A stretch of 64,000 bases of DNA from DAHUYF01 sp035945115 (GCA_035945115.1 DASZAN010000123.1:28073-92072); one strand, 5' to 3'. Shown: positions 36,085 through 41,559, counted from the stretch's first letter. Program-made: numbers and translations. The notes: generated by a model from the sequence alone, not told the origin.

Positions 36085-37236
36085 TCACGCCGGCTCGGAT
36101 GCCTTGAGGCGTATGAGCTTGCTCAGGAGGGCGTCGAAGCCCTGACCCTCGCCGGCGTGGAGGTCGATCCGACCCACCTTCTCGACCAGCCGCTCGAGGC
36201 TCTCGAGCTCCTTGAGCCTGAGGAGAAGCGGGTTCTCCTCCATGAGCTTGGCGGTGTTGAGGAGCGAGCGCGTCGCCGCGGTCTCTTCCTGTCGGCGGAT
36301 CAAGTTGGCCTTGGCCATCCGCTCCGCCTCCACCACCTTGTTCACGAGCTCGCGGATCTCGCCGGGAAGGATCACATCCTTCACGCCGAGCTCAGTCACC
36401 TCGATGCCGGTCTCGACCAGACGCTCGCGCACATAGGCGCGCAGCTCCGCATCGAGCACGCTCTTGGCCGACAGCACCTCGTCGAGCGTGCGCGCCGCAA
36501 CTGCCTCGCGGATCGCGAACTGCACGAGCCGGTAGAGCCAGCCATCGACGTCGACGACCGCGCTCACCGCGCGCTCGGGATCGACGATCCGGCGAAGCGC
36601 CGTCAAGGTCACGCGCAGTGCGATGCGATCCTTGGTGAGCATCTCCTGCGCCGTGATCTCGACCGCCTGTGGCCGGAGATCGAGACGCTTCACCTCGACC
36701 TTGCGGTTGACCGACCAGTAGGCGTGCCGGCCAGGCGCGAGCCGCTCCACGAGCCGGCCCTCGACGTAGAGGAGGCCCGCCTCGTGGTTCTCGACCACCG
36801 TCTCGGCGAGATAGGGGTTACGCGCCCGCTCGACCAGCGCCAGATGCTGCGGTGCTACCTTCGGATCGCGTGCGACGTCGATGCGCTCGACCTCGACCGT
36901 GGTCGCGACCTTCCAGTAGGCGCGGAGCTGCCACGGGCCAATGAGCTGCGCTGGCCGACCGTCGAGGCTGATGATTGCGACCTCGTCGGCACGCGTCTCG
37001 ACCGCCGTGAAGAGCTCGAGCGCGATGTCCGGCCGCTCGGCCTTGATCACGGCGTAGCGCTCTGGCGGGAACTCGGTGCGCACGACCGGGAAGGTCTCGA
37101 CCTTGAGCTCGCCAAGCGGATCAAAGACGCGGTGACGGCCCGGCGGCAGCACGCGCTCGAGCCGACCGTTGCGCAGCAGAAACGCGCGCTCGCCGTCCTT
37201 AACGATCACCTGCAACACGACAAGGTACCTGGTCAT
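36085..37236 (-). CDS. Slipin/SPFH (band 7) family protein
   Basis: A 383-residue protein with the SPFH core: VEVKRLDLRPQAVEITAQEMLTKDRIALRVTLTALRRIVDPE, VQFAIREAVAARTLDEVLSAK, VTELGVKDVILPGEIRELVNKVVEAERMAKANLIRRQEETAATRSLLNTAK, which is the stomatin/slipin signature plus coiled coil. The N-terminal 130 residues are unusual: they read as a further, partly similar domain (FLLRNGRLERVLPPGRHRVFDP, echoed by LLYVEGRLVERLAPGRHAYWSV), suggesting an internal repeat. No strong membrane span at the N-terminus. ATG 37236 chosen; the upstream frame is compositionally unlike protein. Confidence 0.85.
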   Translation of the reverse strand: MTRYLVVLQVIVKDGERAFLLRNGRLERVLPPGRHRVFDPLGELKVETFPVVRTEFPPERYAVIKAERPDIALELFTAVETRADEVAIISLDGRPAQLIGPWQLRAYWKVATTVEVERIDVARDPKVAPQHLALVERARNPYLAETVVENHEAGLLYVEGRLVERLAPGRHAYWSVNRKVEVKRLDLRPQAVEITAQEMLTKDRIALRVTLTALRRIVDPERAVSAVVDVDGWLYRLVQFAIREAVAARTLDEVLSAKSVLDAELRAYVRERLVETGIEVTELGVKDVILPGEIRELVNKVVEAERMAKANLIRRQEETAATRSLLNTAKLMEENPLLLRLKELESLERLVEKVGRIDLHAGEGQGFDALLSKLIRLKASEPA

Positions 37237-37562
37237 GACACTCTCCACACTTGGCTGCGCGACGGATTTCGCGCGGCTGGCTTCGGATCGAGGAGGGTGG
37301 GTTCCGGACGCGTCTTCCCGCGGGAGGCGGCGGGCCGGGGCTTGAGCCGCACGGGCGGCGGGCACACGTCCCCGCCGTCAGCTCAAGGCATGACGAGCGA
37401 AAGCGCTACCCGACGCCCGCGCGGGCGATATCCACCCCGGCGCAGGGCCGTTCCAACGGTGTCTGGTACGGGCAAGAGGCCTTTCGGCCAAACGACCGGA
37501 CCGCGACTGAAGCGCGCGTCCGGTCCCCCTCAGAGGTGTTCAGTTTTCCAGGCTGAACCGGC
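37237..37562. other. Intergenic stretch without a recognised gene
   Basis: GC-rich, with several G/C palindromes (for example around 37330-37380) and no convincing reading frame on either strand. The slipin promoter must lie here, and the minus-strand tRNA pair would be transcribed into it. Confidence 0.4.
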
Positions 37563-37635
37563 GCGTAGGAGCGGGAGTCGAACCCGCGACCCGATGCTTA
37601 AAGGGCATCTGCTCTAACCACCTGAGCTATCCTCG
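37563..37635 (-). tRNA. tRNA-Lys(TTT)-like, probably degenerate
   Basis: Clover-leaf with anticodon stem GATGC/GCATC and loop CCTTTAA (anticodon TTT, but C instead of T at position 33). T-arm GCGGG TTCGACT CCCGC is intact. The 5' acceptor strand seems to lack one base (CGAGGA against 3' TCCTACG), leaving a bulge. No CCA encoded. A second tRNA-Lys(TTT) is at 41956. Confidence 0.6.
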
Positions 37636-37639
37636 TTTG

Positions 37640-37707
37640 TGCAACCGATCGGACTCGAACCGATGCCTCCGGGTTTCCCCGGCGCTCTTCCCTTGAGCTA
37701 CGATCGC
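37640..37707 (-). tRNA. tRNA-Phe(GAA)-like, shortened anticodon arm
   Basis: Acceptor GCGATCG/CGGTTGC pairs fully with G-U wobbles, T-arm ATCGG TTCGAGT CCGAT is good, discriminator A. The anticodon arm CCGG GGAAAC CCGG has a six-base loop (or a four-base loop with five pairs), so the reading of GAA is doubtful. Four bases upstream of the tRNA-Lys-like gene. Confidence 0.5.
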
Positions 37708-38021
37708 GGCCTTCGTTCAGCGGAACACGAAACGCACAGAGTGCGATCGCGCCAGCCGGGACCCAACGAACCCGGACACGAAGCCGAGCGAAGGGAGCGC
37801 GCTTGTACATGAGTCGCAATCGGCGCACAAGGTGAAAAACGCGCACGACAATTGCTTTCTTTTTCGACGGTGAGAAATTTTCTCGCGACGAGGCCAAAAC
37901 GACCGCTCCATGAAATGTGCAAATGCGCCGTTCATGAAATTCTGTGCTGGAAATTCGAAGACCGTCTGCCGTTCTGAATTAGGAAAAGCCGCCCGATGAA
38001 AAAAATTTTTTGCGAAATGGA
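37708..38021. other. Intergenic stretch without a recognised gene
   Basis: No reading frame with protein character. Holds small palindromes (CCGGG ... CCCGG near 37758-37776) and an A7/T6 tract at 37999-38012. It lies between the minus-strand tRNA pair and the leader-like region. Confidence 0.35.
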
Positions 38022-38052
38022 TTGCAAGTGCCGCGTCGTCCGTTCATATCTA
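38022..38052 (+). promoter_or_regulatory. Possible promoter of the leader-like transcript
   Basis: TTGCAA (38022-38027) and CATATC (38045-38050) are separated by 17 bases and sit just upstream of the small ORF at 38058. Weak match to consensus. Confidence 0.3.
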
Positions 38053-38057
38053 ACGCC

Positions 38058-38201
38058 ATGACACAGAGACTGAACATATCATTCGCCAGGACTGCCGCCA
38101 TGTTAGTGGCGACGCGGCCGTGGTATTGCGCGCGCCAATCGCGACCCGAACGTAAATTCGGGACGCGGCACGGCAGCAGCGACGGAGATTCAGCCGGGTG
38201 A
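38058..38201 (+). CDS. Possible leader peptide of an attenuator
   Basis: A 47-codon frame (MTQRLNISFARTAAMLVATRPWYCAR...) ending at TGA just before a strong terminator hairpin. The run Pro-Trp-Tyr-Cys is unusual, and an internal ATG at 38100 would give a shorter peptide. The arrangement (short ORF with scarce-residue codons, competing stems, terminator) is that of an amino-acid attenuator, but no biosynthetic gene follows. No strong ribosome site. Inference only. Confidence 0.35.
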   Translation: MTQRLNISFARTAAMLVATRPWYCARQSRPERKFGTRHGSSDGDSAG

Positions 38202-38231
38202 GTGCACCCGCATCGACCGAAAGGTTGACTG

Positions 38232-38265
38232 AACCCCGCCGCGCGCAAGCCCGAGCGGGGTTTTT
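38232..38265 (+). terminator. Rho-independent terminator
   Basis: AACCCCGC ... GCGGGG with a 16-base loop region, followed at once by TTTTT (38261-38265). A textbook terminator, downstream of the leader-like ORF. The stem GGGTGAGTGCACCC just before it could pair alternatively. Confidence 0.75.
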
Positions 38266-38360
38266 CATTGCGGTTTTTCAATGGGCCGACTTGTAGTCGT
38301 GTGGGCTCAGACCCACCTTTGCGCTCAAATTTGGGCGGGCTGGTTTCAAGCGGTCGGATC

Positions 38361-38384
38361 GAGAGGAGACAGCCATCTCCTCTC
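38361..38384. repeat. Perfect 9-bp hairpin before tRNA-Ala
   Basis: GAGAGGAGA / TCTCCTCTC with CAGCCA loop. A T-run (38394-38398) lies ten bases beyond, too far for a standard terminator. May serve in processing of the tRNA precursor. Confidence 0.45.
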
Positions 38385-38399
38385 GTTCGTCAATTTTTC

Positions 38400-38470
38400 G
38401 GGCCGAGCGCTGGGCGCGGCTGATCCTTGCAAGATCGGAGCGCTGAGTTCGATTCTCAGTCGGTCCACCA
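38400..38470 (+). tRNA. tRNA-Ala(TGC)
   Basis: Acceptor GGGCCGA/TCGGTCC, anticodon arm TGATC CTTGCAA GATCG, T-arm CTGAG TTCGATT CTCAG, A73 and CCA encoded. The D-arm (GCTG GGCG CGGC) has only a four-base loop. The only Ala tRNA here, about 1 kb before the main array, and it lacks the usual G3-U70... a G-T pair is present at position 3-70 (GGG/TCC), fitting Ala identity. Confidence 0.8.
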
Positions 38471-38541
38471 GCCTTCGCTCGCTTCGCGAGCTACGGCTCG
38501 GCAAGCCAGGCTCGATTTGACCAGCTAAGCGAGCGAAGGCT
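38470..38541. repeat. Perfect 15-bp inverted repeat directly after tRNA-Ala
   Basis: AGCCTTCGCTCGCTT (38470-38484) is the exact reverse complement of 38527-38541; the 42-base interior has more palindromes (GCGAGC, GGCTCGGCAAGCC). The first arm starts at the final A of the tRNA CCA end. It resembles a REP/MITE-like element inserted at a tRNA 3' end. Confidence 0.7.
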
Positions 38542-38607
38542 GCCGCGCCGTAGCCCAAAGGGCGGAGGCGGGCTGCTGCCGTGAGCTACCAGAGCAACGA
38601 CATTGGC

Positions 38608-38847
38608 ATGACCTACGTCTATATTCTCCAAAGCATGCAACGGCTCGAGCGGTTTTACGTCGGGGTGACAGCCGACTTTAGATCTCGTCTTCGGAGGCAC
38701 AACGCGGGTGAAGTGTCGCATACGTCGAAATATACGCCTTGGGCGGTGAAGACCTATATCGCGTTTTCGGATGAGACGCAGGCCTATGCGTTCGAGAAAT
38801 ATCTCAAATCGCCGTCCGGAAGGGCCTTTGCGAAGAAGCGTCTTTGA
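38608..38847 (+). CDS. Small GIY-YIG domain protein (YhbQ/UPF0213 type)
   Basis: A 79-residue single GIY-YIG nuclease domain: TYVYILQS (GIY strand), FYVGVTADFRSRLRRHNAG (YIG plus the conserved Arg), TPWAVKTYIAF and the Glu helix FEKYLKSPSGRAFAKKRL. Such stand-alone domains are common in alphaproteobacteria and their cellular target is unknown. I start at ATG 38608 (MTYVYILQ); GTG 38581 adds nine residues. Its position between tRNA-Ala and the tRNA array may matter. Confidence 0.85.
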   Translation: MTYVYILQSMQRLERFYVGVTADFRSRLRRHNAGEVSHTSKYTPWAVKTYIAFSDETQAYAFEKYLKSPSGRAFAKKRL

Positions 38848-38890
38848 TCGAACGACAAGCCCAGGACAAAACTGGGCACTTACACCGCTG

Positions 38891-39352
38891 CTACTGCCAC
38901 GTTCGTATCTCGTGCAGCCGCGGATCACCCATGTAGATCGCGTCAATGAGCGCGAACACTTGCGGTGCAAGCGGTGTTCCGATGATCTCCGACCGCTTGA
39001 GCGCCGAGTCTGCGAGGTCGCCGTCAGAGGTCAGACGACCTTGAGCGTCAACAACCATGAACTGAGGCGATCCCTCGACAATTCTGTAGTCGAGCGCGAC
39101 GGCATAACGGTCCTGCTTTGTCGCGGAAGCTCCCCACTTTCCAAGTATCAAATCGAAACTTGCGCCGTGATCGGGACGTTGCTCCGCCCAGCCGACGAAG
39201 TACGCGGCCACTGCCGCGCCGCCCCTGTGGATGAGACCCCAGACGCGTTTGGTAGTCGAGCCGCAACAATCACAATGTCCATCGCTCGTGCCACTTTGCT
39301 CGACCTCGAAAGATCGCCAATCGACCGGCCCGTCATTTGGAAGCTCAGACAC
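38891..39352 (-). CDS. Hypothetical protein with an N-terminal CxCC cluster
   Basis: A 153-residue protein. Residues 20-50 contain GHCDCCGSTTKRVWGLIHRGGAAVAAYFVGW, likely a small metal-binding site followed by a beta-sheet domain (DRYAVALDYRIVEGSPQFMVVDAQGR). Lone short genes of this type occur in alphaproteobacterial accessory DNA; function unknown to me. It points away from the array, with its 3' end facing the GIY-YIG gene. Confidence 0.65.
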   Translation of the reverse strand: MSELPNDGPVDWRSFEVEQSGTSDGHCDCCGSTTKRVWGLIHRGGAAVAAYFVGWAEQRPDHGASFDLILGKWGASATKQDRYAVALDYRIVEGSPQFMVVDAQGRLTSDGDLADSALKRSEIIGTPLAPQVFALIDAIYMGDPRLHEIRTWQ

Positions 39353-39494
39353 TTAGCGCTTCGCAGCTAGCCGTTTATCACGTTGCGAGTATAGCTAACT
39401 TCGTGAAGTTAACAGACATCATTTCTGCGTCTGAGCGATCTCTTGGTCGGTATGGGCAGTTCGAAAATCCAGTGCCCAATTGGTCCACCAATTC

Positions 39495-39568
39495 GCGGGC
39501 ATAGCTCAACGGCAGAGCATTGCGTTGCCAACGCAAAGACGAGGGTTCGAGTCCCCCTGTCCGCTCCA
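39495..39568 (+). tRNA. tRNA-Gly(GCC)
   Basis: First of 32 consecutive tRNAs. Acceptor GCGGGCA/TGTCCGC, D-arm AGCTCAACGGCAGAGC, anticodon arm TTGCG TTGCCAA CGCAA, T73 and CCA encoded, all fitting Gly. One T-stem mismatch (A50-C64). Confidence 0.9.
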
Positions 39569-39572
39569 TTTC

Positions 39573-39667
39573 GGTTGTCGGCTCTGGTGAGCGGGTGCGC
39601 CTTATAAGCGCGCGAGAGCGGCTGGACGAGCTGCGACGGGTTGGTTCGATCCCAACGACAACCACCA
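39573..39667 (+). tRNA. Class II tRNA with UAU anticodon (identity unclear, reads AUA)
   Basis: 95 nt. Acceptor GGTTGTC/GACAACC, T-arm GTTGG TTCGATC CCAAC, A73, CCA encoded. Anticodon arm TGCGC CTTATAA GCGCG gives TAT. A long variable arm folds as GCGGCT GGACG AGCTGC. Long arms belong to Leu, Ser, Tyr and Sec tRNAs, while UAU would decode the Ile codon AUA, so body and anticodon disagree. D-arm is GCTC TGGT GAGC. Confidence 0.75.
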
Positions 39668-39671
39668 TTGC

Positions 39672-39743
39672 TGCGGGGTGGCACGGTGCCCGCGTCGGCT
39701 CATAACCGGCGTCGCGTCCGTTCGACTCGGACCTCCGCAACCA
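39672..39743 (+). tRNA. tRNA-Met(CAT), initiator-like body
   Basis: Acceptor TGCGGGG/CTCCGCA, anticodon arm GTCGG CTCATAA CCGGC, A73, CCA. Overall closest to initiator tRNA, but 1-72 is a T-A pair and only two of the three G-C pairs next to the loop are present. D-arm is very short (GGCA CGG TGCC). The only CAT anticodon here, so its role (start, internal or Ile2) is open. Confidence 0.75.
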
Positions 39744-39746
39744 CTT

Positions 39747-39819
39747 GCCTTTCTGGTGTAGATGGTCTGCACGCCTGTCTGAAGAACAGGAGGTCTCTGA
39801 TCGTTACAGAGGGAAGGCG
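39747..39819 (+). tRNA. tRNA-Phe(GAA), atypical
   Basis: Acceptor GCCTTTC/GGAAGGC, anticodon arm CCTGT CTGAAGA ACAGG, T-stem CTCTG/CAGAG but a T-loop ATCGTTA lacking the usual TTC. G73 rather than A. CC follows, then the first G of the next tRNA, so a full CCA is not encoded. Confidence 0.7.
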
Positions 39820-39821
39820 CC

Positions 39822-39897
39822 GCGGCGCTTGTAGTTTGGTGACTGCCTTAGCCTTCCAAGCTAATGAGGGCGGGTTCGATTCCCCCGCGCCGCTCCA
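39822..39897 (+). tRNA. tRNA-Gly(TCC)
   Basis: Acceptor GCGGCGC/GCGCCGC, anticodon arm TTAGC CTTCCAA GCTAA, T73, CCA. Starts directly on the 3' end of the previous tRNA. Confidence 0.87.
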
Positions 39898-39904
39898 GTT
39901 TCAT

Positions 39905-39981
39905 TCCCAGCGGTCCCCATTGGCAGGGGAACGAGACTGTTAATCTCGTCGCTCCAGGTTCGAATCCTGGGCTGGGAGCCA
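39905..39981 (+). tRNA. tRNA-Asn(GTT)
   Basis: Acceptor TCCCAGC/GCTGGGA, anticodon arm CGAGA CTGTTAA TCTCG, T-arm CCAGG TTCGAAT CCTGG, G73 (Asn-like), CCA. Confidence 0.9.
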
Positions 39982-39984
39982 TTT

Positions 39985-40057
39985 AAGCCCGAGCTGAAGC
40001 CAGCCGCCCGGTCTCCAAAACCGCGGCGCGTGGGAGCGTTACCTACCGGGCGTGCCA
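39985..40057 (+). tRNA. tRNA-Trp(CCA)
   Basis: Acceptor AAGCCCG/CGGGCGT with one mismatch (2-71), anticodon stem CGGT/ACCG and loop CTCCAAA, T-stem GTGGG/CCTAC with unusual loop AGCGTTA, G73 (Trp identity), CCA. The last A is also the first base of tRNA-Cys. Confidence 0.8.
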
Positions 40058-40132
40058 GTGCCGTGGCGGAGTGGTCATCGCCGGGGTCTGCAAAACCTCT
40101 CTATCTGGGTTCGATTCCCAGCGGCACTTCCA
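40057..40132 (+). tRNA. tRNA-Cys(GCA)
   Basis: Acceptor AGTGCCG/CGGCACT, anticodon arm GGGGT CTGCAAA ACCTC, T-arm CTGGG TTCGATT CCCAG, T73 (the Cys determinant), CCA. Shares base 40057 with tRNA-Trp. Confidence 0.9.
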
Positions 40133-40133
40133 T

Positions 40134-40209
40134 GGTGGTCGTGGACCTCTGGCGAAGTCGGCGCGTCGTGACCGCGCTCAGGCGAGTTCGATTCTCGTCG
40201 GCCACCCCA
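40134..40209 (+). tRNA. tRNA-His(GTG)
   Basis: Encoded G-1 (40134) opposite C73, the His hallmark. Acceptor GTGGTCG/CGGCCAC, anticodon arm GCGCG TCGTGAC CGCGC, T-arm GCGAG TTCGATT CTCGT, CCA. Confidence 0.9.
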
Positions 40210-40284
40210 GCCCGCATAGCACAGCAGCAGTGCAGCCGCCTTGTAAGCGGAAGGCCGTGGGTGCAAATCCTACTGCGGGCACCA
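40210..40284 (+). tRNA. tRNA-Thr(TGT)
   Basis: Acceptor GCCCGCA/TGCGGGC, anticodon CCGC CTTGTAA GCGG, A73, CCA. T-loop is TGCAAAT (G at position 55). Zero bases after tRNA-His. Confidence 0.85.
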
Positions 40285-40291
40285 GATTGAT

Positions 40292-40368
40292 GGCGGATTA
40301 CGGCGTGGTCGCCGCGGCCGGCTCTGACCCGGCTTGATTAGAGAGTTCGATTCTCTCGTCCGCTGCCA
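40292..40368 (+). tRNA. tRNA-Gln(CTG)
   Basis: Acceptor GGCGGAT/GTCCGCT with wobbles at both ends, anticodon arm GCCGG CTCTGAC CCGGC, T-arm GAGAG TTCGATT CTCTC, G73 (Gln-like), CCA. Confidence 0.85.
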
Positions 40369-40371
40369 TGA

Positions 40372-40442
40372 CGCGGGGCCTCTAGCGAGGGCGCCGGCCT
40401 TTGAAGCCGGCCAGATCGGTGCGATCCCGGTACCCGCTGCCA
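40372..40442 (+). tRNA. tRNA-Gln(TTG)
   Basis: Anticodon arm CCGGC CTTTGAA GCCGG, D-arm CCTC TAGC GAGG, T-arm ATCGG TGCGATC CCGGT, G73, CCA. Acceptor core GCGGG/CCCGC with mismatched end pairs; linker bases 8-9 seem reduced. Slightly degenerate. Confidence 0.75.
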
Positions 40443-40447
40443 ATCAT

Positions 40448-40523
40448 GTCCCATTCGGCTACTGGCTAGGCCGCCACCCTCTCAAGGTGGAAAAGGCGGG
40501 ATCGAAACCCCCATGGGACACCA
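40448..40523 (+). tRNA. tRNA-Glu(CTC)
   Basis: Acceptor GTCCCAT/ATGGGAC, anticodon arm CCACC CTCTCAA GGTGG, A73 (not the usual G of Glu), CCA. T-arm GCGGG ATCGAAA CCCCC has a mismatch and an unusual loop. Confidence 0.78.
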
Positions 40524-40527
40524 ATTC

Positions 40528-40604
40528 GCGCGCGTATCCCAACAGGCAGAGGAACAACGTTGAGAGCGTTGACAGTGCGCGTTCGAATCGCGCCGCGCGC
40601 ACCA
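40528..40604 (+). tRNA. tRNA-Leu(GAG), short variable loop
   Basis: Acceptor GCGCGCG/CGCGCGC, anticodon arm CAACG TTGAGAG CGTTG, T-arm GCGCG TTCGAAT CGCGC, A73, CCA. Variable region is about five bases, so this is class I, unlike normal bacterial tRNA-Leu. Confidence 0.8.
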
Positions 40605-40606
40605 GA

Positions 40607-40684
40607 GGGCCGGTAGACCAATCGGTAGGAGTCATCGCGCTTAGAACGCGAGCAGTGTGGGTTCGAATCCCTCCCGGCCTACCA
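40607..40684 (+). tRNA. tRNA-Leu(TAG), short variable loop
   Basis: Acceptor GGGCCGG/CCGGCCT, anticodon arm TCGCG CTTAGAA CGCGA, A73, CCA, T-arm GTGGG TTCGAAT CCCTC with one mismatch. Variable region short (GCAGT), again class I with a Leu anticodon. Confidence 0.8.
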
Positions 40685-40690
40685 TTTTAC

Positions 40691-40779
40691 GGAAGGTGCC
40701 GCTGAAAGGCCGGCAACTGGTCTTGAAAACCAGGGTAGCGTGATGAGCGCTAAGGGTTCGATTCCTTCACCTTCCGCCA
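40691..40779 (+). tRNA. tRNA-Ser(TGA)
   Basis: Class II. Acceptor GGAAGGT/ACCTTCC, anticodon arm CTGGT CTTGAAA ACCAG, variable arm TAGCG TGATGAG CGCTA, G73, CCA: all Ser features. Two weak T-stem pairs. Confidence 0.9.
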
Positions 40780-40782
40780 TTT

Positions 40783-40870
40783 GGAGAGTCAATCGGCGAG
40801 GTCGCCGAGCGCGCCTGCTAAGCGCGGCGCCGTTCGCGTGGCCGGTGAGTTTCGATTACTCGGCTCTCCG
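40783..40870 (+). tRNA. tRNA-Ser(GCT)
   Basis: Class II. Acceptor GGAGAGT/GCTCTCC, anticodon arm CGCGC CTGCTAA GCGCG, long GC-rich variable arm, T-arm TGAGT TTCGATT ACTCG, G73. CC then the first G of the next tRNA; no full CCA. Confidence 0.87.
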
Positions 40871-40872
40871 CC

Positions 40873-40946
40873 GCTCGTGTAGCTCAATGGCAGAGCAGCG
40901 CATTGGTATCGCGCCGATTGCGGTTCGATCCCGCACATGAGCTCCA
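40873..40946 (+). tRNA. tRNA with GGT (Thr) anticodon on a Gly-like body
   Basis: Acceptor GCTCGTG/CATGAGC, D-arm AGCTCAATGGCAGAGC nearly identical to that of tRNA-Gly(GCC) at 39495, T73 as in Gly, CCA. Anticodon arm GCGCA TTGGTAT CGCGC (one mismatch) reads GGT, for ACC/ACU Thr codons. Which amino acid it carries cannot be told. Confidence 0.78.
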
Positions 40947-40951
40947 GTTTC

Positions 40952-41044
40952 GGGAGACGCCAATAAGGTCGGGCTGGTGCCGACGCCGCGCTGTAAACGC
41001 GGTCCCGCACGGGCAAGAGGTTCGATTCCGTCCGTCTCCCACCA
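40952..41044 (+). tRNA. tRNA-Tyr(GTA)
   Basis: Class II. Acceptor GGGAGAC/GTCTCCC, anticodon arm CCGCG CTGTAAA CGCGG, variable arm CCCG CA CGGG, A73, CCA. T-stem imperfect. Confidence 0.88.
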
Positions 41045-41045
41045 T

Positions 41046-41118
41046 GGGCCTCTCGTCCAATGCAGGACACGCGCCTGATTAGCGTGGAATCGCAGTGCAA
41101 ATCTGCGGGGGCCTACCA
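41046..41118 (+). tRNA. tRNA-Ile(GAT)
   Basis: Acceptor GGGCCTC/GGGGCCT (end wobble), D-arm GTCC/GGAC, anticodon arm CGCGC CTGATTA GCGTG, T-arm CGCAG TGCAAAT CTGCG, A73, CCA. Confidence 0.87.
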
Positions 41119-41124
41119 ATTCCG

Positions 41125-41199
41125 GGGTCGCTAACTCAACGGCAGAGTACCCGCCTCTTAAGCGGTGAGATCATGGTTCGAATCCATGGCGGCCCACCA
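41125..41199 (+). tRNA. tRNA-Lys(CTT)
   Basis: Acceptor GGGTCGC/GCGGCCC, anticodon arm CCGC CTCTTAA GCGG, T-arm CATGG TTCGAAT CCATG, A73, CCA. Confidence 0.88.
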
Positions 41200-41201
41200 T
41201 T

Positions 41202-41247
41202 GCGCCGAGAGGCGCGGCATCGGCACAGGTCCGCGAGCAGCCGATGC
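41202..41247 (+). repeat. Double hairpin inserted in the tRNA array
   Basis: GCGCC GAGA GGCGC (41202-41215) is followed by GCATCGGC ... GCCGATGC (41217-41224/41240-41247), a perfect 8-bp stem. It fills the only large spacer (52 bp) of the array, between tRNA-Lys and tRNA-Asp, and does not fold as a tRNA. Confidence 0.6.
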
Positions 41248-41251
41248 ACCC

Positions 41252-41326
41252 GCACTGTGAGCCATGTGGCCGAGGCGCTGCCCAGTCACGGCAGATAGAC
41301 GGGTTCGATCCCCGTACAGTGCGCCA
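41252..41326 (+). tRNA. tRNA-Asp(GTC), A at position 33
   Basis: Acceptor GCACTGT/ACAGTGC, anticodon stem CTGCC/GGCAG with loop CAGTCAC, so anticodon GTC but A in place of the near-invariant U33. T-arm ACGGG TTCGATC CCCGT, G73 (Asp-like), CCA. Confidence 0.82.
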
Positions 41327-41333
41327 GTTTCGG

Positions 41334-41408
41334 CGGAGTGTAAGTCAGCAGCAGACGGCTTGCTTTGGAAGCAAGCAGACGGGGGTGCAAGTCCCTCCAC
41401 TCCGACCA
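41334..41408 (+). tRNA. tRNA-Pro(TGG)
   Basis: Acceptor CGGAGTG/CACTCCG (C1-G72 as in Pro), anticodon arm CTTGC TTTGGAA GCAAG, A73, CCA. T-loop TGCAAGT. Confidence 0.88.
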
Positions 41409-41411
41409 TTT

Positions 41412-41483
41412 GCCCTCGCCGCTGAGACGGAAGCGGGTTTCCTAAACCTGCGCAGCGCGGTTTGATTCCGCGCGGGGGCGCCA
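41412..41483 (+). tRNA. tRNA-Arg(CCT)
   Basis: Acceptor GCCCTCG/CGGGGGC, anticodon arm CGGGT TTCCTAA ACCTG, T-arm CGCGG TTTGATT CCGCG, G73, CCA. Confidence 0.87.
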
Positions 41484-41484
41484 T

Positions 41485-41559
41485 GGGCGCTTAGTAGAGT
41501 GGTCATAACGGCTGGCCTACACCCAGCAGACGGTGGTTCGATTCCATCAGCGCCTACCA
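41485..41559 (+). tRNA. tRNA-Val(TAC), C at position 33
   Basis: Acceptor GGGCGCT/AGCGCCT, anticodon stem GCTGG/CCAGC, loop CCTACAC: anticodon TAC but C instead of U33. T-arm GGTGG TTCGATT CCATC, A73, CCA. Confidence 0.82.

Noticed and set aside
37741..37790. T-arm-like CCGGG...TTCG...CCCGG on the minus strand
   Set aside because: The loop has ten bases and no acceptor or anticodon arm can be paired around it.
38283..38345. Possible selenocysteine/opal tRNA (GTGGG CTCAGA CCCAC arm)
   Set aside because: The loop has only six bases and the acceptor and T-arm cannot be closed; no selenocysteine genes are in view.
39380..39490. A possible extra tRNA ending in TGGTCCACCA just before tRNA-Gly(GCC)
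   Set aside because: The 3' end looks like acceptor plus CCA, but no matching 5' acceptor strand, T-arm or anticodon arm could be folded; at most a remnant.
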